In this document: positions 7,316 to 14,495 of the stretch, piece after piece
Numbering within the stretch: position 1 is the first letter of the stretch
How the letters are laid out: the number at the start of each line of letters is the position of its first letter
Origin: Candidatus Nanohalarchaeota archaeon
Lineage (GTDB): Archaea > EX4484-52 > B79-G9
DNA length: 18,817 nucleotides
NCBI GenBank assembly: GCA_003660865.1
Contig: QMVA01000007.1
Location: 1-18,817, forward strand
Reading direction: 5' to 3'
Position numbers and translations under genes: made by a program
The notes under the pieces: model-generated
The model's database searches: none
The model's input: the letters and a program-made list of their open reading frames with translations, nothing else
Told to the model about the DNA's origin: nothing

Positions 7316-8029
7316 ATGAATACCTATTTAAGCACAATAAAAAAAGACTCCAAAGCACAGATTAGTATAGAGTTCATAGCAGGATTTGGATTGTTCATGC
7401 TGGTCGTTACCTATGTTATCTATACTGCTATTATGGTGTTTCCGAAATACTTTGACGAGTCAAATGAAAATGCTAATCGTGAAGAGGCATGGACTCTGAG
7501 TGTGGAGGTCATGGATTATTTGAAAAACAGTACAAAGGTTGATAATCAGTCGTTGACTTCTCTGTCCCGCTGTACCATATATCATCACTTTGATGCTTCC
7601 AGTAAGGCGAATTATAGTTATTTTAAGAGCCTGTTCAATGTTGATGGGTCAAATAATTTTCGTATTACTATTAAGAGTAATCCTGTAGTCATAACAGATA
7701 ATGCCAAGGGACAGAATAAAACAGGCAATATGACTATTGAAGGCATAGAATATGAGTTTGAATTGTTTAACACGACATCATCAAGATATGATTCTGTATC
7801 CGTATCGGACGGTGCTACAGTAGTGATACCTGATGAGAACGGGATAGTTCAATTGGGTGGTGATACTTTTTCAGTGGAGAAAATAGATTCACGGGGGAAA
7901 TTTGTGATTTTGGGTATGGATTTTGTTGACTGTGGAAAGTATGCTCCTATGAGAGGAATGAGTTCGAAAATCACACGATTTATAACTTATAATAATTGGA
8001 TAACCTCAATTGATGTGGTCTACTGGTAG
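7316..8029 (+). CDS. Class III signal-peptide prepilin-like protein, 237 residues
   Basis: A 14-residue leader ending KDSKA precedes QISIEFIAGFGLFMLVVTYV, the archaeal class III signal pattern (QxSxEF). The rest is predicted to be outside the cell, with several N-glycosylation sequons (NSS/NST-type at NSTK, NQSL, NYSY, NKTG, NMTI, NTTS). The C-terminal half contains DTFSVEKIDSRGKFVIL, which matches the end of the repeated module in the next gene (FTVKKIDERGRYFEI), so the two proteins share a domain. It starts 10 bases after the platform gene, with GTGATG just upstream. Probably a minor pilin or a partner of the large surface protein. Confidence 0.8.
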   Translation: MNTYLSTIKKDSKAQISIEFIAGFGLFMLVVTYVIYTAIMVFPKYFDESNENANREEAWTLSVEVMDYLKNSTKVDNQSLTSLSRCTIYHHFDASSKANYSYFKSLFNVDGSNNFRITIKSNPVVITDNAKGQNKTGNMTIEGIEYEFELFNTTSSRYDSVSVSDGATVVIPDENGIVQLGGDTFSVEKIDSRGKFVILGMDFVDCGKYAPMRGMSSKITRFITYNNWITSIDVVYW

Positions 8030-8041
8030 AGGCAATGGGAT

Positions 8042-10126
8042 ATGATGAGGTCAAAGGGGTTTATGCATGCTATGGAGGGGGTCATTGCAGCTCTCCTGCT
8101 TTTGACGTACGGTATGACTATTATTCAATATCCACAAGTCTATTCGACATGGACTGAGATTAAGCAAAAACAGGTATCTCGGGAGTATTTATCTTCTTTT
8201 AATGATGCTGGTCTTTCGTGGTTGATTGTGGAGAACAGGCCTTCTGAGTTTGTGGAGATATCAAGATATTTTCTGGGCGTCAGGAATTCATATGGATTGT
8301 ATACTGAAGGGCTTGTTTCACAGAATATAGTTATCGGAGTGTTTTCGAATGAGAGTGTGAAGAATGGCACTGTGTCTGCTACGTGTGCAAGTACGGGGGT
8401 GCCGTCAGAATTTGGGTGTTATAATGGCACATTTAAGGGCCATAAGTTTGTCCTGACTGATAATGATACTGGTGTTGGAAATGGACAGGAAGATTATGAT
8501 TCAATTTATTTTGATTCAGATAATAATGGCACTTATGACGAATATGAAGGTCCAAGAACATTGAGTAGTACGATAAATGTGAGTGGCGAAATCTGGATTT
8601 TTTCGTCAATTGATAATGATACACAAGTAGTTGAATTTATTCGCGGTGAAGATATTGTAGAATACAGGAGAAAGATAAATAGCCTGAAAATTAATAATCG
8701 CGAGACGAACATATCTATTCGTGCAAGGACAAATGAATCGGACATTATGGATCTTGACATCCTCATAATACCTAGATATATGGATCTTACAAATATTAAA
8801 CCCAACTTGGATAAATTTCTGGATGCAGGAAAGTCTATTATTGAGGTTGCAAATATAACATGTGACAATCTGGATGAGATACAGAGGGATATATTTGGCC
8901 TGCAATGTCTAAATCTAGATACAATGCCCTTTGGCGATGAAAACATATCTATCATTTCCAGAAAACCTACAGAATCTGCTTATGAGATTGAAAAATTATT
9001 CTATTTTACTAATATAAAGATTGATACTCAAAACAGGTTTCAGTTTATGAATCATACTTGGACTGTTCCAGGTTATGAGTATGATTGCTATCTTGGAAGC
9101 ACGAATTACTATGTGGGACATGTCAATTGTACAAATCTGACAAGTACTGATCCCTGTACAACACATACCATTGACGGAATAATAAATTATGTCAACTCCT
9201 CAGAAAGTGTGTATTGCAGGATTGGGACAAAATATACGAAGAACACTTATTTTTATGGTGAAGTTAATATACGGGGAGAAAAGCACTTCATACTTATAGT
9301 GAATGCAACCGGATCTGGTTATGATCGGATATATATTGATATAAACCGCGACCACAATCTTACTAATGATTACGGGCAAATAATTGCAGATGATATTATT
9401 AAGATTGGTCATACAAATTTTACAGTAAAGAAAATAGATGAAAGAGGGAGGTACTTTGAAATCAGGCCTGTATCAGAGCATAAATTTCTCAGCGCACATC
9501 ATGATAAGTTGTATTCTATACATAATGATACAGAATATATTGTACTTGCAGAGGATACGGAATATAATGTGACAGCTTATGATATTGATGATATGGTTCA
9601 GGCAAGCACTTCGGCGGGTGTGGGTACCTGTACTAATGGCTTGTTTGCAGGGAGCGGCTACAAACATAATAACTCATGGGCTATGTGGTTTCCGTTTACA
9701 ATAACGAATGTCTCACAGAGTTTTAATATGTTGAACGTAGATTTTAATTCGAACGGGGCATGTAATGAACCCGGAGAAGGTCCATTTTATACAGGGGATA
9801 TTGTACGGGTCGGACCGGAATACTACAGAGTAGACATTGCAGAAGATGGCTCTAAGGTGAACTGGACGCTTACAGAGCGCTGGAAGATTCCATCAGCAAT
9901 TGTAAACCATAAGGACGGATTAAGGAAAACGGCATGGATAAGAAGTAATATGACTTCAGATGACGAATATCATATTCTCCGGTCAACTATCCTGTGGTCT
10001 TCAAGCCATAAGTCTGAACTGGTAAGAAGCTCAAAAACATCTGAGTCCGTAGTTGTAAAAAGTACATTCATTGAAGATATGGACATGTTTCAGCCCTATA
10101 GGGCGTATTTCAGGGTTGGGGGATGA
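8042..10126 (+). CDS. Large prepilin-like surface glycoprotein/adhesin with EF-hand-like calcium loops, 694 residues
   Basis: Begins with MMRSKG then FMHAMEGVIAALLLLTYG, a short prepilin leader and N-terminal helix, so it is probably loaded into the pilus by the neighbouring machinery. Three copies of a module occur, each with an acidic loop: residues 158-169 (DSDNNGTYDEYE, a complete EF-hand spacing), 433-444 (DINRDHNLTNDY) and 567-579 (DFNSNGACNEPGE). Copies 2 and 3, and more weakly copy 1, are followed by a segment of the form GDIVRVG..YYRV or DIIKIGHTNFTVKKID. About two dozen NxS/T sequons are spread over the length, suggesting heavy N-glycosylation. The end (ILRSTILWSSSHKS to MFQPYRAYFRVGG) looks like a conserved domain of archaeal pilus-tip or adhesin proteins. 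GAGG at 8029-8032 precedes the start. Function as an adhesin is inferred. Confidence 0.78.
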   Translation: MMRSKGFMHAMEGVIAALLLLTYGMTIIQYPQVYSTWTEIKQKQVSREYLSSFNDAGLSWLIVENRPSEFVEISRYFLGVRNSYGLYTEGLVSQNIVIGVFSNESVKNGTVSATCASTGVPSEFGCYNGTFKGHKFVLTDNDTGVGNGQEDYDSIYFDSDNNGTYDEYEGPRTLSSTINVSGEIWIFSSIDNDTQVVEFIRGEDIVEYRRKINSLKINNRETNISIRARTNESDIMDLDILIIPRYMDLTNIKPNLDKFLDAGKSIIEVANITCDNLDEIQRDIFGLQCLNLDTMPFGDENISIISRKPTESAYEIEKLFYFTNIKIDTQNRFQFMNHTWTVPGYEYDCYLGSTNYYVGHVNCTNLTSTDPCTTHTIDGIINYVNSSESVYCRIGTKYTKNTYFYGEVNIRGEKHFILIVNATGSGYDRIYIDINRDHNLTNDYGQIIADDIIKIGHTNFTVKKIDERGRYFEIRPVSEHKFLSAHHDKLYSIHNDTEYIVLAEDTEYNVTAYDIDDMVQASTSAGVGTCTNGLFAGSGYKHNNSWAMWFPFTITNVSQSFNMLNVDFNSNGACNEPGEGPFYTGDIVRVGPEYYRVDIAEDGSKVNWTLTERWKIPSAIVNHKDGLRKTAWIRSNMTSDDEYHILRSTILWSSSHKSELVRSSKTSESVVVKSTFIEDMDMFQPYRAYFRVGG

Positions 10127-10626
10127 TTGTGGATTCGAAAACAAAGCTCAAGAAAGGACAGTTTTTTATAGTAGGTACGATAATGATTGTTCTTGCATTA
10201 TATATGCTGAGCAATGCTCTTAGCCAGAGTACGCATATTGACTGCGCAGATGTACAGAATAATAATCCAATATGGACTATTGAAGAGACTGAAAAAGGAC
10301 TATATCAAATAACGAAGAATAACCTGACAGACCGAAATCGTATTGATGAGTTTATCGAAATGCAAAAAGATATTGCAACTGAGAATGGCTACGCGCTGGC
10401 GTTTAACATGCAGAATTTTATGCCTTATCCCGATAATCTTGTCTCTCCGATTAATTACACGATTACGCTTGAGTCAAACAAGTTTTATATTGAGAAAGCA
10501 GATATGTTACTGCCTTATTATTCAGACTGCAAGGATGCAGAGGACAGTGGTACGTGCGCAGGGCTTAATTCTCTGGCTGACGGCTACAGGCGCATTTGCT
10601 GCAAAGCGCATGATGTTTGTTGTTAG
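10123..10626 (+). CDS. Prepilin-like protein with Cys-rich C-terminus, 167 residues
   Basis: The ATG overlaps the previous stop (ATGA), so it is coupled to the large surface protein. A 12-residue leader ends KKG and is followed by QFFIVGTIMIVLALYMLSNA, a prepilin core. The middle (IDEFIEMQKDIATENGYALAFNM, PINYTITLESNKFYIEK) resembles a common archaeal pilin-like family. The last 45 residues hold a Cys cluster ending RRICCKAHDVCC immediately before the stop, a tail likely to be held by disulfides outside the cell. It is the last intact gene of the locus. The decayed frame at 10644 follows closely, so a longer ancestral product cannot be excluded, although the CC ending looks natural. Confidence 0.78.
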   Translation: MIVDSKTKLKKGQFFIVGTIMIVLALYMLSNALSQSTHIDCADVQNNNPIWTIEETEKGLYQITKNNLTDRNRIDEFIEMQKDIATENGYALAFNMQNFMPYPDNLVSPINYTITLESNKFYIEKADMLLPYYSDCKDAEDSGTCAGLNSLADGYRRICCKAHDVCC

Positions 10627-10643
10627 TGTGCTATGGTTAGGTT

Positions 10644-10946
10644 TTGGTGGCTTTAAATGACTCTGTTGTAGTGCATTGCGGTGAGCATGTGTGGCTTGAT
10701 ATTGTGATGTTTCCTAATATGGTTGGTGTTGGTGTGTGTCTGGTTCTTGAGTGTGGTTTCAATAATGATATGCAGAGGGCAGAGTATATTGTGGATTGCG
10801 ATGAAACGTTCGGGTCCGGATACTGATGCAGGATATGTTGTGACTGGCAGGGACAGTGCGGGAGTCTTGGTGAGATTAAGGAGTTATCTTCTCCGGGGTG
10901 TAGTTTAGGCATTAGTGGAGCGCAGTATTGCATCAAGTGCGCATGA
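10644..10946 (+). pseudogene. Decayed Cys-rich, Ig-like secreted protein remnant
   Basis: One frame reads VVVHCGEHVWLDIVMF, then LVLECGFNNDMQRAEYIVDC, up to a TGA at 10824-10826. The neighbouring frame then offers AGYVVTGRDSAG, much like an Ig/cadherin-type strand ending in DSAG. The first frame resumes with LGEIKELSSPGCSLG and CIKC to the stop at 10944-10946. Two compensating shifts would stitch these into one beta-rich extracellular domain. No credible start or ribosome site is present. I take it as a frameshifted C-terminal remnant of another surface protein of the pilus locus. Reading the TGA as selenocysteine would also restore one frame, but nothing else supports that. Confidence 0.4.
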
Positions 10947-11025
10947 TGGGATAAAATCAATCAAGGCACGGTGCGAACTATATAGAATGGACTTATAAAG
11001 TCATATCTGTGGTAAATATGGATTA

Positions 11026-11187
11026 TCAACGTACATTACAATGAAGAGAACACCCAGCAAAACAACTCTCACTGCCACCGGAACGATAAAAGGTTGATGA
11101 GCCGTCAGGTTCTTTGTATTCTGTAACTTCACTGCCGTCTATCTCTGGGCTATATTTTCCAGCTAATATCCTACAATCACCATGCAT
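11026..11187 (-). CDS. Small unknown protein, 53 residues
   Basis: A compact minus-strand gene: a TATA box (CATTATAAAAGTG, complement of 11204-11216), then GGTGAT as an exact ribosome site (complement of 11192-11197), four bases, and ATG at 11187. The product begins MHGDCRILAGKYSPEIDGSE and ends in a Cys-rich tail (SCFAGCSLHCNVR) with four of its five or so Cys late in the chain. It is acidic and glycine-rich in the middle, with no membrane span. I do not recognise the family. The promoter and ribosome site are the main evidence that it is real. It lies opposite in direction to the flanking operons. Confidence 0.55.
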   Translation of the reverse strand: MHGDCRILAGKYSPEIDGSEVTEYKEPDGSSTFYRSGGSESCFAGCSLHCNVR

Positions 11188-11243
11188 ATCAATCACCTAA
11201 TATCACTTTTATAATGTGATTAGACAATTAAACTTATAAATAT
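11175..11243. promoter_or_regulatory. Divergent promoter region with ATCAC/GTGAT inverted repeat over a TATA box
   Basis: ATCAC (11202-11206) and GTGAT (11216-11220) form an inverted repeat that encloses the minus-strand TATA box of the 53-codon gene. AATCACC also occurs twice more just downstream of that promoter (11175-11181 and 11191-11197; the latter contains the ribosome site). A plus-strand TATA-like AACTTATAAATA lies at 11231-11242. The layout suits an autoregulated or repressed promoter, but no regulator is identified. Confidence 0.4.
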
Positions 11244-11316
11244 TGCGCTACCATAACTCATCGTGATTAAATGGAAATGGGTGGATATCGGAAACTCCGT
11301 TGAATATATGAAGGTT

Positions 11317-11472
11317 TTACCTGGTTTTTTTAATCTTATTTGTCCTGCATCTTTTTTTGCCTTCATCTACAAAAACTGTTTCTTCAATATTTTTAGTACC
11401 CACAATAGATTTCACGATTTTAGTGACATTACTATCTTCAGCACCCACAATAATTTTAATGATTTCAGCCAT
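11317..11472 (-). CDS. Small basic unknown protein with a 15-residue internal repeat, 51 residues
   Basis: The minus-strand frame starts MAEIIKIIVGAEDSNVTK and continues with IVKSIVGTKNIEE, a second copy of the same 15-residue pattern (IxKxIVGxxxxxxxx), then a Lys/Arg-rich tail. The 45-base period in the DNA equals 15 codons, and the protein is far more natural than the Phe/His-rich product of the plus strand, so coding on the minus strand is favoured. A TATA-like TCTATATTATC lies about 40 bases upstream of the ATG. No good ribosome site is seen, which weakens the call. It lies antisense to the region upstream of dapB. Family unknown. Confidence 0.42.
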   Translation of the reverse strand: MAEIIKIIVGAEDSNVTKIVKSIVGTKNIEETVFVDEGKKRCRTNKIKKTR

Positions 11473-11504
11473 TTTAATACATTATGTGATTCTGAGAACG
11501 TCAA

Positions 11505-11553
11505 CAAAGATAATATAGATAGTCTAATTGCCAGACCGCTTATGGCTTGGAGG
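11505..11553 (+). promoter_or_regulatory. Promoter and ribosome site of the dapB operon
   Basis: CAAAGA followed by TAATATAG (11505-11518) is a plausible BRE/TATA pair, predicting a start near 11540. GGAGG at 11549-11553 then lies ten bases before the dapB ATG at 11564. This places the lysine operon on a very short leader. Confidence 0.5.
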
Positions 11554-11563
11554 AGATGATGAT

Positions 11564-12337
11564 ATGGTATTGAATATCGCAATAATCGGATACGGTAAAA
11601 TGGGACACACCCTTGAAAGTCTCGCGCATGAAAAAGGCATTAACGTCAAATCAATCATAGACCCATTCATTAAAAAACAAGGAAATATCTACAATGATAT
11701 CAACAAAGAAAGCCTGAACGGAGTTGATGTCTGCATTGACTTTACACAGCCAGATGTGCTTATCGAAAATGTAAAAAAAGTTTCAGCCCTCAAAAAAAAC
11801 ATGGTTGTCGGAACCACAGCCTGGTACGATAAAAAAGAACAGGTCCAAAAAATTGTGGATGATGCAGGGATAGGATTTATCTACGCCCACAACTTCTCAA
11901 TTGGCGTAAACCTCTTATTCCGAATCACAGCACACGCAGCAAAACTCTTCAACAACTTCCCGCAATACGATGAATTCGCATACGAACTACACCACAACCA
12001 AAAAGTAGACAGCCCCTCAGGCACAGCAGTAAAACTCAGCGAAGTGCTTATCCAAAATCTTGACCGCAAAAAAAAACTTGTGACAGCACGCCTCGACCGC
12101 AAAATTGAGCCAGACGAACTGCACTTTGCAAGCGTACGCGCAGGAACCATCCCAGGCACCCACGTAATCGGATTCGACTCACTTGCAGACACAATCGAGA
12201 TAAAGCACACTGCAAGAGGACGAACTGGATTCGCAGACGGCGCACTGTCAGCAGCGCAATGGATAAATAGAAAAAAAGGATACTACAAATTTGAAGACAT
12301 GATGGACGAAATCATTGGAGACGACCAAAATGAGTAA
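11564..12337 (+). CDS. dapB: 4-hydroxy-tetrahydrodipicolinate reductase
   Basis: Cytosolic enzyme that reduces the product of DapA with NAD(P)H in the diaminopimelate route to lysine. The 257-residue chain has the N-terminal nucleotide-binding GYGKMG (9-14), FTQPD (60-64), GTTAWY (83-88), the catalytic ELHHNQKVDSPSGTA (141-155, with H143/H144 and K147), and a C-terminal GFDSLADTIEIKHTARGRTGFADGA-type dimerisation and substrate region. All look intact and the length is typical. The ATG at 11564 has GGAGG upstream; an upstream TTG at 11528 is not needed. Codons end mostly in C or A (AAC, GAC, ATC), unlike the T-rich style of the pilus genes. A run of nine A near 12068 remains in frame. Confidence 0.93.
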   Translation: MVLNIAIIGYGKMGHTLESLAHEKGINVKSIIDPFIKKQGNIYNDINKESLNGVDVCIDFTQPDVLIENVKKVSALKKNMVVGTTAWYDKKEQVQKIVDDAGIGFIYAHNFSIGVNLLFRITAHAAKLFNNFPQYDEFAYELHHNQKVDSPSGTAVKLSEVLIQNLDRKKKLVTARLDRKIEPDELHFASVRAGTIPGTHVIGFDSLADTIEIKHTARGRTGFADGALSAAQWINRKKGYYKFEDMMDEIIGDDQNE

Positions 12338-13238
12338 GATATTTAGTGGATGCTACCCTGCGCTTGTAACACCCCTGAGTGACGGGGACGGGCTAACAAG
12401 TCCTGTTAATCAGGAGGCTATGAATAAGTTGATAGACTATGTTCTCAAAGGTGGTGTAGACGGGATTCTTGTTGCAGGATGCACAGGACATGCAACTTCC
12501 ATGACATGGGACGAGCAGACTGTACTCATGAAAAACTGCCTTGAGCATGTCAACAGCAAGACAAAAGTAATTGCCGGCGACGGTTCCAATTGCACAAGAG
12601 AAGCGATTAATGCTGCAAAAAAAATAGAGGACATAGGAATCACCACCCACCTACAGATCAGTCCCTACCAGAACAAGCCAATGCAGGAAGGTCTGTACCA
12701 GCATTATGCACAGATTGCGTCAAAGATAGACGGCGATATAATCCTCTACAATGTGCCTGGAAGGACTGCTAAGAATATTGAGGCTGAGACTACTATCAGG
12801 CTTGCAAAGGAGTTTTCGAATATTATTGCTATTAAAGAGGCTTCGGGTGATATGGCGCAGATTAAAAAGATAATTGAGGGTACACAGGATCTTGATTTTT
12901 CTGTGGTGTCCGGCGATGATAATATGAATCTTGATATTATCAAGGCAGGAGGAACAGGCGGTATTTCTGTTGCTGCCAATATTGATCCTCGGCGCACGTG
13001 CGCGGTTGTGAGACTTGCACGCGAAGGGAAATATGATGAAGCCCACGCTGTTGATATGAAGCTGAAAGAGCTTTATCGTGTACTCTTCATTGAGACGAAT
13101 CCGCAACCTACTCATTATGCACTGAGGAAGCTTGGGATTCCTGTAGGTGTGCCACGCCTCCCTCTGATTGATGTGACAGACGACACTAAAGAACAGATAG
13201 ATAAAGTAATCTCAGACTTAAACCTCAAAGGCGAATGA
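12330..13238 (+). CDS. dapA: 4-hydroxy-tetrahydrodipicolinate synthase, variant active site
   Basis: Condenses pyruvate with aspartate semialdehyde in the first committed step of lysine synthesis. It is a TIM-barrel aldolase of 302 residues. The Schiff-base Lys is K169 (IAIKEASGD) and the catalytic Tyr is Y140 (LYNVPGRT). The usual GTTGE loop is GCTGH here (C51 in place of the first Thr), and the usual PYYN is PYQN (Q114 where the cross-subunit Tyr sits), so two of the three canonical proton-relay residues are changed. The ATG at 12330 overlaps the dapB stop and follows GGAG at 12317-12320; the TTG at 12315 is a weaker choice. Operon position makes a lysine role likely despite the substitutions. 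Another pyruvate-dependent aldolase is the alternative. Confidence 0.87.
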   Translation: MSKIFSGCYPALVTPLSDGDGLTSPVNQEAMNKLIDYVLKGGVDGILVAGCTGHATSMTWDEQTVLMKNCLEHVNSKTKVIAGDGSNCTREAINAAKKIEDIGITTHLQISPYQNKPMQEGLYQHYAQIASKIDGDIILYNVPGRTAKNIEAETTIRLAKEFSNIIAIKEASGDMAQIKKIIEGTQDLDFSVVSGDDNMNLDIIKAGGTGGISVAANIDPRRTCAVVRLAREGKYDEAHAVDMKLKELYRVLFIETNPQPTHYALRKLGIPVGVPRLPLIDVTDDTKEQIDKVISDLNLKGE

Positions 13239-13239
13239 C

Positions 13240-14493
13240 ATGTGGTGGGAGAAAAAAGGACATCTGGAAATAAACGATAAGAATCACCTATCCATCGCCG
13301 GACTGGACGCATGCACACTTGCAAAGGAATACGGCACACCACTCTATGTGTACAACAAACAAAGAATAATCGACAATTTTACTGCCATAAAGAACGCGTT
13401 CCAAAAACACACTGACAACTTCAGGATACACTATGCAATGAAAGCAAACTCCAACCTGGAGATTCTTAAGATATTATACAGGAAAGGAGCAAACATTGAC
13501 GCAGTTTCACCGTACGAAGCAAAGATTGCAATGGATGCAGGCTACCCTCAAAAAAAAATCATGTTCACAGGCACAAGCGTAAGCAACAATGACCTAAAGA
13601 TGCTGGTTGACGACAACATTTTCATCAACATTGATTCCCTGTCCCAAATCAGGCGCCTCCGAAAAATCGCAGGCAACAATCTAAATGTTTCACTCAGATG
13701 GAATCCTGGCATGGGCGCAGGGCATCACAGCCATACTATTACCGCAGGCAAATATGTCAAATTCGGGATACCTGAATCAAATCTCGCACACGCTGTAGAA
13801 CTCATCAAAGAATCAGGACTGAACCTTGTCGGCCTGCACCAGCACATAGGATCCGGCTGGCTTGCAGACGACGTACTCGTCTTCCTCAAAACAGTCGACA
13901 GGACAATCGACACAGCAGCAAAGGTACAAGATAAAATAGGTCATAATCTCGAGTTTATTGATTTCGGTGGCGGCCCGGGAATACCCTACCGGGCAGAAGA
14001 CAAAGAGTTTCCACTTGATGCGTACGCAGAAGGCATCTGTCGCAAAGTAAACTCTTCGCCACTAAAAAATTCCAAAATCGCAATAGAGCCGGGAAGATAT
14101 ATTGTCGGCGACACAGGAATACTCCTGCTTGGAATCAATACAGTCGAAGATAAAAACATACCTCTCATCGGCGTAAACGGCGGATTCAACACCCTCGCAA
14201 GACCCTCCTTTTACGGCTCCTATCATGAGATGATCGTATGCAATCACACTGCATCAGAAAATAAAAAAGAATTCATGGTTGCAGGAAACCTGTGCGAATC
14301 AGGAGACGTGTTCTCTGAGAATCGTGAAACATTACGCAAGCTACCCATACCCCACGAAGGTGACATCCTCGCAATACTCAATGCAGGAGCTTACGGATAT
14401 AGCATGACATCAACTTACAATTCGCGCCCCAAACCAAAAGAACTGCTTATAGATAACAAAAGCGCAAAAATAATACGCAAGGAAACGTGGTAA
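13240..14493 (+). CDS. lysA: Diaminopimelate decarboxylase
   Basis: Final step of lysine synthesis: PLP-dependent decarboxylation of meso-diaminopimelate. The 417-residue alanine-racemase-fold protein has the PLP Lys K68 (HYAMKANSN), HQHIGSGW for the phosphate site, DFGGGPGIPY, EPGRYIVGD, and the catalytic CESGD with C352, followed by GAYGYSMTSTYNSRPKP at the C-terminal dimer site. All are intact. It begins one base after dapA stops and is followed closely by ppcA. Codons are strongly C-ending, as in dapB. A run of nine A near 13550 stays in frame. Ornithine decarboxylases share the fold, but the CESGD segment and operon settle the call. Confidence 0.93.
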   Translation: MWWEKKGHLEINDKNHLSIAGLDACTLAKEYGTPLYVYNKQRIIDNFTAIKNAFQKHTDNFRIHYAMKANSNLEILKILYRKGANIDAVSPYEAKIAMDAGYPQKKIMFTGTSVSNNDLKMLVDDNIFINIDSLSQIRRLRKIAGNNLNVSLRWNPGMGAGHHSHTITAGKYVKFGIPESNLAHAVELIKESGLNLVGLHQHIGSGWLADDVLVFLKTVDRTIDTAAKVQDKIGHNLEFIDFGGGPGIPYRAEDKEFPLDAYAEGICRKVNSSPLKNSKIAIEPGRYIVGDTGILLLGINTVEDKNIPLIGVNGGFNTLARPSFYGSYHEMIVCNHTASENKKEFMVAGNLCESGDVFSENRETLRKLPIPHEGDILAILNAGAYGYSMTSTYNSRPKPKELLIDNKSAKIIRKETW

Positions 14494-14495
14494 CA

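Noticed and set aside
1965..10626. Archaellum (flagellum) operon
   Set aside because: The ATPase is FlaI-like, but there are two TadC-like proteins and no flaC-H or typical flagellin genes, so a pilus-type system fits better.
10343..10660. Overlapping frame across the end of the last prepilin, ending SVLWLGFGGFK
   Set aside because: It overlaps a well-supported prepilin in another frame and reads as its shadow.
10637..10960. Minus-strand 107-residue frame, rich in His and Pro
   Set aside because: It is the complement of GT-rich coding-like text on the plus strand and has no start signals.
11263..11559. Plus-strand 98-residue reading frame upstream of dapB with IFSTHN repeats
   Set aside because: It has no ribosome site, its composition is Phe/His/Asn-heavy, and its repeat is the complement of the more natural minus-strand repeat protein.
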